Shown here: one piece after another, positions 18,201 to 28,027 of the stretch | Numbering within the stretch: position 1 is the stretch's first letter | Layout: each line of letters starts with the position of its first letter | NCBI GenBank assembly: GCA_037953745.1 | Contig: JBAKBP010004265.1 | Location: forward strand, 1 to 64,000 | DNA: 64,000 nucleotides | Reading direction: 5' to 3' | Source of the DNA: Lithodes maja | Lineage: Eukaryota > Arthropoda > Malacostraca > Decapoda > Lithodidae | Notes under the pieces: model-generated | Database searches by the model: none | Told to the model about the DNA's origin: nothing | What the model saw: the letters and a program-made list of their open reading frames with translations, nothing else | Translations under genes and position numbers: made by a program

Positions 18201-20378
18201 AGCAATTTTACATCCAAATTGTTCAAGCAAACCCTTCAGTTGCACGGTATATGTTCTGTAGTGTCGTCAGCCTACCATCCCGAGAGTCAGGGAGTCTTGG
18301 AGCGGTGGCACTCGACCCTGAAGAGTATGCTACGCTGTTACTGTGCAGAACATGACACTGATTGGGATTTGGGTCTGCCGTATGTTCTGTTCGCTGCACG
18401 TGAAGTCCCAGGAGAGAGCCTGGGGTTCAGTCCAAATCAACTAGTCTTTGGCCATAATGTGAGAGGACCTTTAAGTATGGTGAAAGAGATCTGGGAGGGC
18501 GAAGAGAAGCCGGGGTCTGTACTTAAATATATCCTTGAGAGCCAGGAGAGACTTATAGGTTGCATGGCAGCGGCAGGTAATAACTTGGTTAATGCACAGG
18601 CGGTCATGAAGCACCAGTATGACGCCAAGGTGAAGCTTCGGGAGTTTTCGGTGGGTCAGGAGGTAATGTTGCTTTTACCTTTGCCTGGACACCCCCTTTC
18701 TGCCAAGTTCATTGGGCCGTATGTGGTGGCTAAGAAACTGTCCGACCTTGATTATCTCGTTGCAACACCTGACCGTAGAAAAAAACATCAGTTATGTCAT
18801 GTTAACCTCATGAAAGAGTATGTGAGACGCCCCTCAGAGCCTCTCACTGTCCCTGTGCTGGCCTGCAGCGGCCAGGGTGGAGAAGGAGGTGGGGACAGTC
18901 ATGCTGCTGAGGAGGATAGCTGGGACTGTGTCATTTCCGCGGAACAGTGGGCGGGGAATACTGAACAAGAGGCTAGGCAAGCTGTAAGTCACCTGCCTGA
19001 GCACCAGGGTGCTGCTGTCCTAGGCCTGTTCAGGTCATACCCCTCTGTTTTCGCCGAACACCCAGGTCTCACTACTCAGGTAACGCACGACGTGGACGTC
19101 GGTGATAATGTGCCCTTCAAGTCAGTGCCCTACCGTGTGCCCCCGGTAAAGTTGCCAGCTTTACGGGAGGAGTTAAAGTACATGGTTGAGAGAGGGATGA
19201 TCACTGAAGGTTATGTGAAGTGGACATCACCCGTCACGTTGCAGCCAAAACCTGACGGCAAGGTGCGGTTCTGCATAGATTTTCGTAGGCTAAATGGCTT
19301 GACCACTACCAACCCTTACCCTTTGCCTCGAGTTGACGACAGCGTGGACAAGATAGGGAATGCAAAGTACCTTACTAAAATTGATCTTGTAAAAGGCTAC
19401 TGGCAAGTACCCCTGTCGGACCGAGCTAAGCAAGTTTGTGGTTTTGTGGTAGATGGCAAGACCTACCAATGTAACGTAATGCCTTATGGGCTTAAGAACG
19501 CACCTGCCACGTTTCAGAACCTGATGAACGATATTTGTGACGAAATCCCTAACTGCACGGTCTACCTTGATGACGTGATAGTGTATGATGACAATTTTGA
19601 AAATCACCTAAGGCACTTAGAGACCCTGTTTGGGAAGTTGCACGATGCTGGGCTGGTGGTGAACCTGAGGAAGTGCGAGTTTGTAAAGGCTACTGTGCAG
19701 TATCTTGGCTTCGTGGTCGGGTTAGGCCGGGTGTGCCCCCCCCTGAGCAGGATACAGGCTATCAATATGTTTCCCAGGCCCACCACTAAGCGCCAGGTCA
19801 TGCGGTTCCTAGGTATGATAGGCTATTATAGGCGCTTCATCCGGGGATACTCTACTGTCTTAGCACCGTTAACTGATCTACTGTCGAAGTCAGTGAAGTT
19901 CTGTTGGGCTGCGGAGTGTCAGAGGGCTTTCGACCTAGTCAAGCACCTGCTGTGTACACATCCGATTTTGAGAGCCCCAGACTTTTCCAGGAGTTTTCAG
20001 CTGGCGACTGATGCCAGCGGTGTGGGTGCCGGGGCAGTGTTACTGCAGACTGATTCCGAGGGCTTGGAACACCCAGTGAGCTTCTTTTCTCGCAAGTTTA
20101 ATTCGGCACAAAGGAATTACTCGACTATAGAGAAGGAGCTTCTTGCTATCGTTTTGTCGCTCAAACATTTCGAAGTTTATGTTCCAGCCTACGGCCCGGT
20201 AGTGACGATTTATACGGACCATCATCCCTTGAAATTCCTAAATCAGTTTCACAATCGGAATATGCGGTTGACCAGGTGGTCCCTAATGCTCCAAGAGTAT
20301 AATCTCAACATTCAGCATATTGCCGGGAGTGAGAACGTGATAGCAGATTGTCTATCAAGGGTTGATGATCCAGGATAG
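15243..20378 (+). CDS. gag-pol: Gag-Pol polyprotein, 1,711 aa, with integrase upstream of reverse transcriptase
   Basis: One uninterrupted ORF encodes all domains. A Gln-rich coiled-coil stretch spans about 160-228. A capsid segment at about 323-406 resembles a SCAN domain (FYLEQF, EEAAKMADL). The zinc knuckle CYKCQKLGHYSREC starts at 480 and the protease DTGAS at 567. Integrase follows: its HHCC zinc motif starts near H854, then D925, D984 and E1020 with 35 residues between the last two, and a GPY/F module near 1156. Reverse transcriptase comes next, with YLDD at 1441-1444. RNase H has D1590, an EKELLAI segment and a YTDHHPLKF segment. Order is therefore PR-INT-RT-RH, unlike the usual gypsy PR-RT-RH-INT. 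This order defines Gmr1-like elements. The start ATG follows a poly(T) run; M10 is an alternative. All key residues are present. Confidence 0.93.
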   Translation: MNSNCITSTMSNDSSFTGEDNTVQPSDQQVQQIFREGSVISGERDARAFLQTPLTEQRLQAIDCYGLRCLATVLGRDCPDSWPKKNLVACLLGDGDGAVGGVGSWGVPSKPPFHSTPELGPQPASLSTMQQEGSQWQAGLPVNTSRCGSPILCSPPPGLSPEMLFQLELAKLKLQESQQASIERIKLQETQIQQASIERIEVARIQANQDATRYQAEMDVEKSRVETTGRHLGGGHRVTDSLSHLIKLVPAFDETAVTEFFARFEKKCREYDWPEVKWAALVSSRLVGKGLKAYDALSLDESVVYGLVKEAVLRAYELQPETYRLKFRGVNKKSDVSFMEHARDLTDAGNNWFRSEHAESAEEIKQLFYLEQFYKCTGTDLTLNIKEKCPKTVEEAAKMADLRLSLIRGCGAAQRAESGQKGRYTPPTRVFDNNKSYDTHNHTKSIAPNNTYKHKPLPFTKGQAPSSPAQGKKPIGDVKCYKCQKLGHYSRECPSNTPAKPVSLVHSIGVSLKAAATARGRLSAAEAHAVKKRTEGSTPVRDTFCSHRGHGFVSWGSELRRVDLLRDTGASQTLLRNFTGKPINAARVVVVQGINATRSYPLVRLELRVGEVCRELDVGIVECLPVEGVDLLGNDFAVPTSGTPPLVVAERAADVDGENREWVGRCQQDEMACVVTRSRSAAPAQPSTQPRGQWRKDQEKVAKGRKRDIDSAALLGDSVLGPIINTGVDSGPDMGCNKAELGKTSREARAVARATKAVEPTSRGNVLLQNHLDALTPRDISEQQLQDASLARYSNGAIELEEDGDAKPGDFFRLNRILYRRFLDPKSRWEGGARVVDQVVVPNKYRESLLCLAHDVPVAGHLGVTKTLAALGRFFWWPGVKADVCAWVAGCATCQTTGKPNQTIPKAPLFPIPVTGPPFSKVVVDLVGPFPPTSSGNKFLLTIMDVATRYPDAYPMRNGSAKAVVKNLLLFCSRYGFPREVQSDQGSNFTSKLFKQTLQLHGICSVVSSAYHPESQGVLERWHSTLKSMLRCYCAEHDTDWDLGLPYVLFAAREVPGESLGFSPNQLVFGHNVRGPLSMVKEIWEGEEKPGSVLKYILESQERLIGCMAAAGNNLVNAQAVMKHQYDAKVKLREFSVGQEVMLLLPLPGHPLSAKFIGPYVVAKKLSDLDYLVATPDRRKKHQLCHVNLMKEYVRRPSEPLTVPVLACSGQGGEGGGDSHAAEEDSWDCVISAEQWAGNTEQEARQAVSHLPEHQGAAVLGLFRSYPSVFAEHPGLTTQVTHDVDVGDNVPFKSVPYRVPPVKLPALREELKYMVERGMITEGYVKWTSPVTLQPKPDGKVRFCIDFRRLNGLTTTNPYPLPRVDDSVDKIGNAKYLTKIDLVKGYWQVPLSDRAKQVCGFVVDGKTYQCNVMPYGLKNAPATFQNLMNDICDEIPNCTVYLDDVIVYDDNFENHLRHLETLFGKLHDAGLVVNLRKCEFVKATVQYLGFVVGLGRVCPPLSRIQAINMFPRPTTKRQVMRFLGMIGYYRRFIRGYSTVLAPLTDLLSKSVKFCWAAECQRAFDLVKHLLCTHPILRAPDFSRSFQLATDASGVGAGAVLLQTDSEGLEHPVSFFSRKFNSAQRNYSTIEKELLAIVLSLKHFEVYVPAYGPVVTIYTDHHPLKFLNQFHNRNMRLTRWSLMLQEYNLNIQHIAGSENVIADCLSRVDDPG

Positions 20379-20648
20379 TCGTGCACGGTGTGTGGGTTGA
20401 GCAGGAGTAAAATTAGGCTATCATAACGCCGTCCAAAAAGATTATAAAACAATAAAATAAACGAGAATTTTTTTTTTTAGTTTTGTAAGTCTTTATTGTT
20501 GTAGCATGATGCATGCGATATTGTGTTTTATGTATAATTCACACTTCAGTTGTTGTGCACCTTTTGCAATTAGTGGCAGCTAAGGGTAGCAGGTCGGTTG
20601 GTTGCCTGTCAGATTTTGATAATGCTTCTAAGGTCGATTATCTAAAAT
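20379..20648 (+). other. Untranslated region between pol and the right LTR
   Basis: It contains AATAAAATAAACG near 20451 and a T run at about 20467-20478. No env-like frame is seen; the 91-aa ORF at 20513-20788 runs into the LTR and has no recognisable domain. Confidence 0.6.
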
Positions 20649-20659
20649 CTTGGGGGGGC
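20649..20659 (+). promoter_or_regulatory. Polypurine tract
   Basis: CTTGGGGGGGC lies immediately before the right LTR start. This is the expected position for the plus-strand primer. Confidence 0.7.
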
Positions 20660-22339
20660 TGTGACGCACCCAGTGCGTGGCAACGCAACCTGATTGTACT
20701 CCTTGGTACTCCACTGTACCGCCACTGTGCGGTACCTCTGTACCGCTGTACCGTGCTGGCTGCCTATATTGAGTGTGACAACGTATAACTATGTTCTTTG
20801 TATCTCTGCAAAGGTCTCGTCATGTGCTAACCAGTGGTGGGTTTTGTTTTAAGCCATGTCGAGACCTTCCATTTAATATGTAGTATCAATAGAGAAGTTG
20901 ATAGATAAGACATGGGAGTTCAGAGAGAGAGAGTGAGTTGGGCTTCAGAGCGAGAGGGTAGCAATGCGCCACGCTGCCGGGGGGGTGGTTGCCAGACGTA
21001 TGGACCGGTTGGCAGCCTTGCGCTTATAGCTAGGTGCGACAGGGTTGGTAGTCCATTGCCGCCTGCCTATGCTGCCTGGGCTGCCCATGTTGTCGTACTG
21101 CACATTGCCTGGAGGCTCGCTGTGTGTTCCATGATCAGGTTGCCTAGAACCTTTGAGATTCTAACATCCCTTGCCCTCTCTCCCAACTTCTCACGGTTGC
21201 ACTCTTTCTCTCTGACGACATTACTCTCATTTCATTCTTCTCTCTATTTAAATGCATAACCTTCCCTTGAGGTCCTAAAGGAGTTTCAGCACTCACCTCT
21301 CGTATTACTCTTAGGACAAGCATATATTTACATGTATTAGATTTAAGGGGTTAATGTGAACAGCGATCTTCTTGATGAGGATAGTTGGTGAACGTTCTAC
21401 ATGTTCACGAGTTATATGCCCAGCTCATCATCCAATTTGTGACTAGACTAGTGCCATGTGTAAGAGCCCGACCATGCCCAGGAGTTGTCTGTAGAGGGGC
21501 GAGGACTTAGCCTTGATTTGCCTACCGAGCCAGGAGCGAGTGTAGTACCAGAGACTACAGCTCGCTCGTAGTGCCGGTATAGTAGAGTAACGTAATTTAT
21601 CTGTCCTTGTGTTCTCTGCAGTCTTTTCCTGGGTTCTCGCTTTCGGTGCTGGGACTCGTTGTTCCTGTGACTTGGCCTGCTAGCTAGAACACATGGGGAT
21701 GATGAGTGGGTTATATCTTTATTTTTACTATGCATTGCAGCTCTCTTTAAGTTTATGTATGTAACACTTTACAATACACATTACTCACACACAAGACAAC
21801 ACTATTAATACTTTCATGTATCAATTAACTGCACTGTCGTTTTGCTGCTGTGTCCGGAGTTCTGTTGCGTAGGGCGCATACGGACTCAGAGGGGAGACAG
21901 AGTGAGAGAAGCGAAGTAGCCTATGCGGTAGTAGGCTACCGGCGCAGTACTGTTGCCTGCAACCTTTTAGTTATTCCAAGTATAGATTCATTCTTATAAT
22001 AAGTGACTACTATTTATGTTCCTTCCATGTGTATTATTAGGTATCTACTGGATCATGAACATCTTGTATGCTACATGCTAGTGCATGTTAGTAGGGGACA
22101 GTTATTCTAGTGCACGCGCTTTCAAGTAGGCGTGTACATTTGTCATTTAGCATTTCACTGTCATACCTTTAGCCTGCTTCTATTTTACATTATTAGAGGC
22201 TTAATATTAACGTAGTTTCTTGAGTATTGCATTTCTTTAGTAATAACGTAACCTATAAATGTCTGAGGGAGTTTAGCCTCATAGCCTACCCCTGTTGTAC
22301 ACTTTCGCCGAGTTAAGGTACCTCGTTACCATAGACGAT
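20660..22339 (+). repeat. Right LTR, 5' part (1,680 bp)
   Basis: It matches the left LTR from its first base to ACGAT at 22335-22339, where the LINE is inserted. It resumes at 27889. Confidence 0.92.
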
Positions 22340-23633
22340 GCTACCGCCCCCGCTACCGTCATACCCCGTGCTACCGCCAGACGCTGCAGACGCTCTGTCA
22401 ACGCTCTCACGATATCGATCATAATTTGAGTATTAACTACTCATCCTCTTCATTCTTGTGCATGAAAGGTGGTTAAGAGCACGTTTAACCATCCTGTAGC
22501 TTAGTAAGTAACACCGCACGATATTTCGCTGTGTATTGACTGATAAACTTTGTGTTTATCACAAGACTCCTGCTCGGACAGGGCGCCACTAGCGCCATCT
22601 ATTGTTTTGTTTTGCTTTGTAAACAAACGCTCTCTTATTACTATTTTATATAAAATCGTAGCCCCTAATTTTACCCATTACCTACTGTAGTAAGTATCTA
22701 TTTAACTGCCTTGTATGTAAGTAAAGCTTTGCATATTAATTTGCTAATAAACAATATTGTTTACTAACTAACCTGCCTACAGAGACTAACGCCGACGCCA
22801 TTTTGTAAACAAACCTTTTTGGGGGATTATACATATTAAATTCCAGCAAATTTTGTACCAAATTTAAGTGCATTCATTTATCTTTTCCCCCTAGATATAT
22901 TCTTGACTTTTTCTCCTCAGACTGATTTTACTTTAAGCTAAGGGTGGTATTTGTACAAACTAACCTAGCCTAACCCAACCTGCCAAGCTTTTGACCTAAC
23001 CCAAACCTAGCCTAGCCTATAACCAGCCAATCTGTTTTATTATTAACTCTTGTAGATATTGTATTTAGTATCCTACTGTAGCTATACAGTATATATCTGT
23101 AATTTTAGTTGTTGCTTGCACGATCTTGTAATAACCTTTGACTGATACACTTTTTTTATCTAAAAAGAGTAGGCTACTGCTTTACTAGGCTACAGTGACA
23201 CCAGGGCCATCTGTTGACACAGTATATTAACCCCTTGTGTGCAGTCACACTTTATTTTTATATAATCTCTATTTGGTGAATTGTATATTTAGTTACATAT
23301 TCTGTTATACATATATTTGTTTAAGGTTAGGTTATTACACCTGGTAGCCTATTTCTGCGAATTTCAATTTTATTATTTTCGGTTAGGCTATTCAACGCTG
23401 GTAGCCTATTATTGCGTATTTCAATTTCAATTTTTTTTTTTTGTTAGGCTATCGCCCCTGGAAGCCTAATTCTGCGTATCTCAACATTTTTGTTTTCGGT
23501 TAGGTTATCACCCCTGATAACCTATTTCTGCGTATTTCAGCATATTTGTTTTAGGTTGAAGTGTTTTTAAAGTGAGTGAAGTGTTTTAAAGTGAGTGAAT
23601 TGTTTTTTAAGTGAGTGAAGTGATCTGAAGAAA
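22340..23633 (+). promoter_or_regulatory. 5' untranslated/promoter region of the CR1-like LINE with tandem repeats
   Basis: It contains CCTAACC/CCTAGCC-rich sequence at about 22961-23020. From about 23328 to 23552 there are four imperfect ~60-bp repeats, each with GGTTAGGCTAT...CTGGTAGCCTATT.CTGCG. Three AAGTGAGTGAAGTG-type repeats follow at about 23568-23622, just before ORF1. Tandem 5' repeats could be promoter modules; that is inference. Confidence 0.6.
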
Positions 23634-23645
23634 GTGACTGTCACC

Positions 23646-24683
23646 ATGCCTCGCGCTTGTGCGAACTGCGCCGGTAGGTTTGGTGAGTCCATGTTTGCTA
23701 CTATCGATCTTCAAGTCTGCCGGCTCTGCCAGCAACGAGAGAATTTTACAGTGAAATTAGATGAAGCCTACAACAAGATCAACGTCCTCACCATGAAGCT
23801 GGAATCACTCCAAGAGTTTGTAACACTCAACGTTGGAGTACCACAAACTTCAATTGTCACCGCAACTCCAGCAGCCACCAACGCCCCAACGTCAACTGCC
23901 AACAATTCAACGCCTACAGTAGCCACTTCAGCTGATGTTTCCGATACTCAAGATACAAATAGTGACTCTCTTCCCCCTCAAGACAACTTCCGTGTCGTGA
24001 GGAACAACGTTTGCCCCAAGACCAGGAAACACATACCGATTACCGAGTGTCAAAACCGTTTCCAGATACTCGCAGACTCAGATGACGAAGAGGAAATAGA
24101 AGAAGTCCGGCTCGTGGGAGACTCGATGATACGTGGTCAGCTCACAGAGTTTTGCGCCAGGGCACCTAAGACCAGGAAGCGTTTTTGTATCCCTGGTGGT
24201 GGTGTGGATGACGTAGTTGCAGCAGTTGACGAAGTATCAAAGCTGGCCCCTGCTAATACAATGTACGTCATCCACGTTGGATCCAACGATGTACAGCGAA
24301 CCCGGTCGGAAGATTTGCTTTTAAAGTACCAGCTGCTGATCAAGTCGTTTAAGGAGAAGTCATCAAGGATCATCGTCTCAGGAATCGTCCCCCGGCTCGG
24401 TGTAGAGAGCCGATTTTACAACATAGCCACCAGCACAAATCGTTGTCTAGCAAACCTCTGCAGGAAGGAGAACGTGGGATTCGTCGACACCTGGGACAAT
24501 TTCTACTACGATGACTATTTGTTTTCGGACGATGGAGTTCATCTGAACCAGGTGGGAGCAGCACGTTTTGGGCGTCTTCTCAACGATGCGGTGAAGGATT
24601 TTCGGAGAAGAAATCGACTCAGCACAGGACAACCAGGAAGGAGGACCGAAGACAGCGAGGACGGCAACCTACAAAGGAATTAA
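23646..24683 (+). CDS. LINE ORF1: zinc-finger, coiled-coil and SGNH esterase-like protein
   Basis: I choose the ATG at 23646 (context GTCACCATGC, 345 aa) over an in-frame TTG-type reading or upstream codon at 23634. The N-terminus has paired cysteines (CANC ... CRLC) and a short leucine/methionine-rich coiled coil at about 35-60, followed by a Thr/Ala-rich linker. Residues 155-310 form an SGNH/GDSL-like hydrolase domain: GDSMIRG with candidate nucleophile S160, GSND with N214, and DGVHLN with D296 and H299. This ORF1 type is known from CR1/L2-group LINEs, where the esterase-like domain is thought to aid RNP or membrane interaction. Confidence 0.9.
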   Translation: MPRACANCAGRFGESMFATIDLQVCRLCQQRENFTVKLDEAYNKINVLTMKLESLQEFVTLNVGVPQTSIVTATPAATNAPTSTANNSTPTVATSADVSDTQDTNSDSLPPQDNFRVVRNNVCPKTRKHIPITECQNRFQILADSDDEEEIEEVRLVGDSMIRGQLTEFCARAPKTRKRFCIPGGGVDDVVAAVDEVSKLAPANTMYVIHVGSNDVQRTRSEDLLLKYQLLIKSFKEKSSRIIVSGIVPRLGVESRFYNIATSTNRCLANLCRKENVGFVDTWDNFYYDDYLFSDDGVHLNQVGAARFGRLLNDAVKDFRRRNRLSTGQPGRRTEDSEDGNLQRN

Positions 24684-24781
24684 ATACTAATCCGTCAAGA
24701 ACCGCGAATTTGGATAAAGCTCCACCAACACGACCCAAATTCAAAACCGTCAGGGATAACGACCGAGGACCGAGGACAGCC

Positions 24782-27661
24782 ATGAATGTAAATGTAGATC
24801 CGACCAGAACCAAAAATTCGATGAAAGAACGTTCTGCGAGTTCTAAAACCGCAACTTTAAAGGTTTTCTATGCAAACGCTCGTAGCATACGCAATAAATT
24901 TTCAGATTTAGAGGAACTAGTGTTTACAGAAAATTATGATGTGATTGGCATAACAGAATCTTGGCTCAATACAGAAGATAGAGACTTTTTAGCAGAGTAT
25001 TCACTTCCCGGTTATGTAATGTTTGAGAACAGCCGAATAAATAAAAATGGAGGTGGCGTTTTATTTTATATCAAAGAAAGTCTTAACCCGACCCACGTGT
25101 CAAAACCTCAAATTGTGAACGTCGACACATCTTTTGTGCTAATAAAGAATAATAAAGGTACAAAAATAATACTTGCGTTAATATACAGACCTCCAGCTCA
25201 ATCAGTGCAAACTGACCGAGAAATTTACGAACAAATTGCAGATGTAAGTAACTCACAAAATACCGTAATTTTTGGCGACTTTAATTTACCTGTGACCAAG
25301 TGGGGCGATACTCTTACTTCACACTCCGGACATGACTTGTATACGAACTTGCAAGAGAGTTCGCTTTATCAATTTGTTCGAACGCCGACCCGTGGTAATA
25401 ACGTTCTTGACATTGTACTTGCAACAAAAGAAGAATTGATAGAGAATTTGAATGTTGGTGATGAATTCAGCAACAGCGACCATCGTACGATAACTTTCAC
25501 TTTAAAGTTTACTAGTAACGAACCAAATAGTAGCATCGAAAAAGTCCCTAATTTCAAGAAAGCAAACTTCCATAAACTTAGAGCTATGTTTAAAGAAACT
25601 GACTGGAGCTTTTTAATTAACAATAACGACATAAATACATCTTGGAAGTTATTTGAAACCACTTACCTAAAAGCAGTGCAAGACTGCATACCATCGAAAA
25701 TACGGCGTCCAGGCCATAATAATAAGCCCAAATGGTGGAATAAAGATATTTCAAACTGCCTGCTTGCTAAAAAATTTGCTAATGATAGATTAAAATCCTC
25801 ACAAAATGACGAAGAACGGGTGAAATTTGTAGAGCTACGACGCAAAGCCAAAAAGTTAATTAAGCAAAGTAAAAAGACCTTAGAGTTACATATTGCGAAT
25901 CAAAGTAAAACAAACCCGAAAGAATTCTATAGTTATATCAGAAAGAAAAAAGTAGTTACTTCAACTGTTGGACCGTTAGTCGATGAAAAAGGAGAATACA
26001 CCAAAGACGAAGTACAAATGAGTAATGCCCTCAATACCTTCTTTGCATCAGTTTTTACAACAGAAGACCTCAGTGATATCCCTACACCATCGCCGATTCA
26101 GATTGATAATTCAGATGTTCTAAGCAATATCACCGTTACAGAGAGAGAAGTATTGAATTGTTTAGATAAACTCAAGGTAAATAAAATGCCAGGACCTGAT
26201 ACAATCTCGCCTAGAGTTCTAAAGGAAGCTAAGAATGAGCTCACCAAACCACTGACATTACTATTCAATAAATCCTTGCAGTCTGGAACTATGCCTGATC
26301 AGTGGAAGCTAGCCAACGTAACACCGATATTCAAAAAAGGCAGCAAATCCCTACCCAGTAACTATCGTCCAATTAGCTTAACCTCAGTTGTATGTAAAAT
26401 GCTAGAGACGGTCATAAGAGACAGACTCGTAAATCACTTAGAGGAAAATAACATACTTAAAGATACTCAACACGGCTTTCGTAAAAAACGTTCCTGTTTA
26501 ACAAACCTCTTAGACTTCTTCCACGATATCCTCAACCTCTACGATGAGAGTAAAGCTGTAGATATTATATATCTTGATTTTCAAAAGGCCTTTGACAAAG
26601 TTCCCCACAAACGTTTACTGCTAAAACTAAAAGCGCATGGAATACAAGATGGTGTGTTGAAATGGATAGAAAATTGGCTCAGCAACAGAAAGCAAAGGGT
26701 AGTCATAAACGGTAAGGCATCTAAATGGACCAATGTAAGTAGCGGGGTACCCCAGGGATCGGTACTAGGACCAATTCTCTTTCTAATTTACATCAACGAC
26801 ATAGATGAGGGTCTCACCTGCACAATCTCAAAATTTGCTGACGATACAAAAATTGCAAATAGCGTACTCTCAAAAGAACAAGTTGACGATATGCAACACA
26901 ATCTAGATAAATTGTCATGTTGGGCCCAAATTTGGCAAATGAGTTTCAATGCGGATAAATGTAAAGTACTACATGTCGGATACCTAAATGAGAAAGCAAA
27001 CTATTCGATGAATGGCACTCAGCTTAAGAATGTAAACAGAGAAACTGATCTGGGAGTAACAATATCGAGTAACCTAAAACCGAGTCAACAATGTTCAGAA
27101 GTTGTTAAGAAGGCAAACAAAATAATTGGCTTTATAGGCAGGTCATTTGAGCATAAATCCAAAGAAGTTATCCTAACCCTTTACAATTCCTTAGTCCGCC
27201 CTCTTCTGGAATACTGCGTTCAATCCTGGTGCCCTTATTACCAAAAAGATATAAACAAGCTAGAACGAGTTCAACGTAGAGTTACCAAAATGATACCTAG
27301 CCTAAAGAACAAACCATACGAAGAGCGTCTTAGAGAATTAAATCTATTTCCTTTAACCCAGCGCAGATTAAGAGGCGACTTAATTCAAGTGTTCAAAATC
27401 ATCAAAGGCATCGACAATATGAACTGTAGTAAGTACTTCACTATCGACCAATCTAATTACACCCGGGGAAACGGTTGCAAAATTATTGGTAAATCTTTTA
27501 ACTCGCACGAATCTAAGAATTTCTTCTTCAATCGAGTTGTCAACTTGTGGAATGGGCTTCCCCGAGACGTTATAGACTGCAGCACCGTTGATTCATTTAA
27601 ATTCCGCCTAGACAAATATCTCGCATCAAACCCACGACTGACTGCGTTTGTAAATGAATAA
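24782..27661 (+). CDS. LINE ORF2: AP endonuclease and reverse transcriptase, 959 aa
   Basis: The first ATG in frame is at 24782; the open frame extends upstream to a TTG at 24710, 26 bases after ORF1 ends. The endonuclease covers about 25-250: FYANARSIRNK, ESWL, GDFNLP with D166, and SDHRT with D233-H234. RT follows: NYRPISLTSV, QHGFRKKRSC, YLDFQKAFDKVPH, GVPQGSVLGPILF and FADD at 685-688. The C-terminal part (RRLRGDLIQVFKI ... FFFNRVVNLWNGLP ... FKFRLDKYL) is the conserved CR1-type tail. There are no stops or frameshifts and catalytic residues are present. It would nick target DNA and prime reverse transcription of its RNA. Confidence 0.94.
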   Translation: MNVNVDPTRTKNSMKERSASSKTATLKVFYANARSIRNKFSDLEELVFTENYDVIGITESWLNTEDRDFLAEYSLPGYVMFENSRINKNGGGVLFYIKESLNPTHVSKPQIVNVDTSFVLIKNNKGTKIILALIYRPPAQSVQTDREIYEQIADVSNSQNTVIFGDFNLPVTKWGDTLTSHSGHDLYTNLQESSLYQFVRTPTRGNNVLDIVLATKEELIENLNVGDEFSNSDHRTITFTLKFTSNEPNSSIEKVPNFKKANFHKLRAMFKETDWSFLINNNDINTSWKLFETTYLKAVQDCIPSKIRRPGHNNKPKWWNKDISNCLLAKKFANDRLKSSQNDEERVKFVELRRKAKKLIKQSKKTLELHIANQSKTNPKEFYSYIRKKKVVTSTVGPLVDEKGEYTKDEVQMSNALNTFFASVFTTEDLSDIPTPSPIQIDNSDVLSNITVTEREVLNCLDKLKVNKMPGPDTISPRVLKEAKNELTKPLTLLFNKSLQSGTMPDQWKLANVTPIFKKGSKSLPSNYRPISLTSVVCKMLETVIRDRLVNHLEENNILKDTQHGFRKKRSCLTNLLDFFHDILNLYDESKAVDIIYLDFQKAFDKVPHKRLLLKLKAHGIQDGVLKWIENWLSNRKQRVVINGKASKWTNVSSGVPQGSVLGPILFLIYINDIDEGLTCTISKFADDTKIANSVLSKEQVDDMQHNLDKLSCWAQIWQMSFNADKCKVLHVGYLNEKANYSMNGTQLKNVNRETDLGVTISSNLKPSQQCSEVVKKANKIIGFIGRSFEHKSKEVILTLYNSLVRPLLEYCVQSWCPYYQKDINKLERVQRRVTKMIPSLKNKPYEERLRELNLFPLTQRRLRGDLIQVFKIIKGIDNMNCSKYFTIDQSNYTRGNGCKIIGKSFNSHESKNFFFNRVVNLWNGLPRDVIDCSTVDSFKFRLDKYLASNPRLTAFVNE

Positions 27662-27850
27662 CTTTATCCTCCCCTCAGTTACTAACCCATATGTCCCCTA
27701 CTAACTTCCTAGTCCTGCCATGTTAGTGGCAGGGCAGTAGTTCCCTTTCCAATGTTCCCTTACCCACTCTAAACCACTGTTTGGACACTTGATCCTCAGT
27801 GTTTTGGAGGACAAGCAGCCTAGAAGGGTCACTAGATCTGTTGTTGCTTG

Positions 27851-27883
27851 ATTTCCTTTGTACTCCCTTTGTACTCCCTTTGT
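27851..27883 (+). repeat. 3'-terminal 11-bp repeats of the LINE
   Basis: CCTTTGTACTC is repeated about three times up to the insertion boundary. Such short terminal repeats are the usual 3' hallmark of CR1-like elements. Confidence 0.8.
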
Positions 27884-27888
27884 ACGAT

Positions 27889-28027
27889 AACTCTGTAGGG
27901 CGTTGGTGCTTTTGTTGTCTGGAGCATATAGTATTTGGGACTGGAATCGAGCGTGTCGTTGTCACATAAGCCATTTCTGTCCTACGATCAAGAATCCCGA
28001 ATATGTATTGCCGATCCAGCCGTAATG
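27889..28027 (+). repeat. Right LTR, 3' part (139 bp)
   Basis: It continues the LTR after the LINE; the two right-LTR pieces sum to 1,819 bp, exactly the left LTR length. The last two bases are TG here but CA in the left LTR, so the exact terminal dinucleotide is uncertain. Confidence 0.9.

Larger units (their letters stand above)
22340..27883 (+). mobile_element. CR1-like non-LTR retrotransposon, apparently full length
   Basis: Inserted in the right LTR with a 5-bp direct duplication ACGAT (22335-22339 and 27884-27888). It has a ~1.3-kb 5' region, an ORF1 with an esterase-like domain, an ORF2 with endonuclease and reverse transcriptase, and a 3' end of short 11-bp repeats (CCTTTGTACTC) instead of poly(A). 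Esterase-type ORF1 and short 3' tandem repeats are both typical of the CR1/L2 group. Both ORFs are open, and its host LTR pair is nearly identical, so this insertion must be very recent. Confidence 0.92.
13180..28027 (+). mobile_element. Gmr1-like Ty3/gypsy LTR retrotransposon containing a nested LINE
   Basis: The complete element has two 1,819-bp LTRs, a primer-binding site, one long gag-pol ORF and a purine-rich tract before the right LTR. Without the nested LINE it is about 9.3 kb. It is flanked by ATAT on both sides, and the empty site is supported by the surrounding tandem repeat. Offsets between LTR copies are constant (7,480 bp) up to the nested insertion. I found one internal substitution between LTRs (C at 14705, T at 22185) plus a terminal CA/TG difference, so insertion is recent. 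No env-like ORF is present. Confidence 0.92.

Noticed and set aside
20379..20659. An env-like gene after pol that would make the gypsy element virus-like
   Set aside because: Only about 280 bases separate pol from the right LTR and no membrane or signal-peptide ORF is present.
22961..23020. Telomere-like CCTAACC words
   Set aside because: They are irregular, mixed with CCTAGCC, and lie within the LINE 5' region. They do not form a regular TTAGG array.
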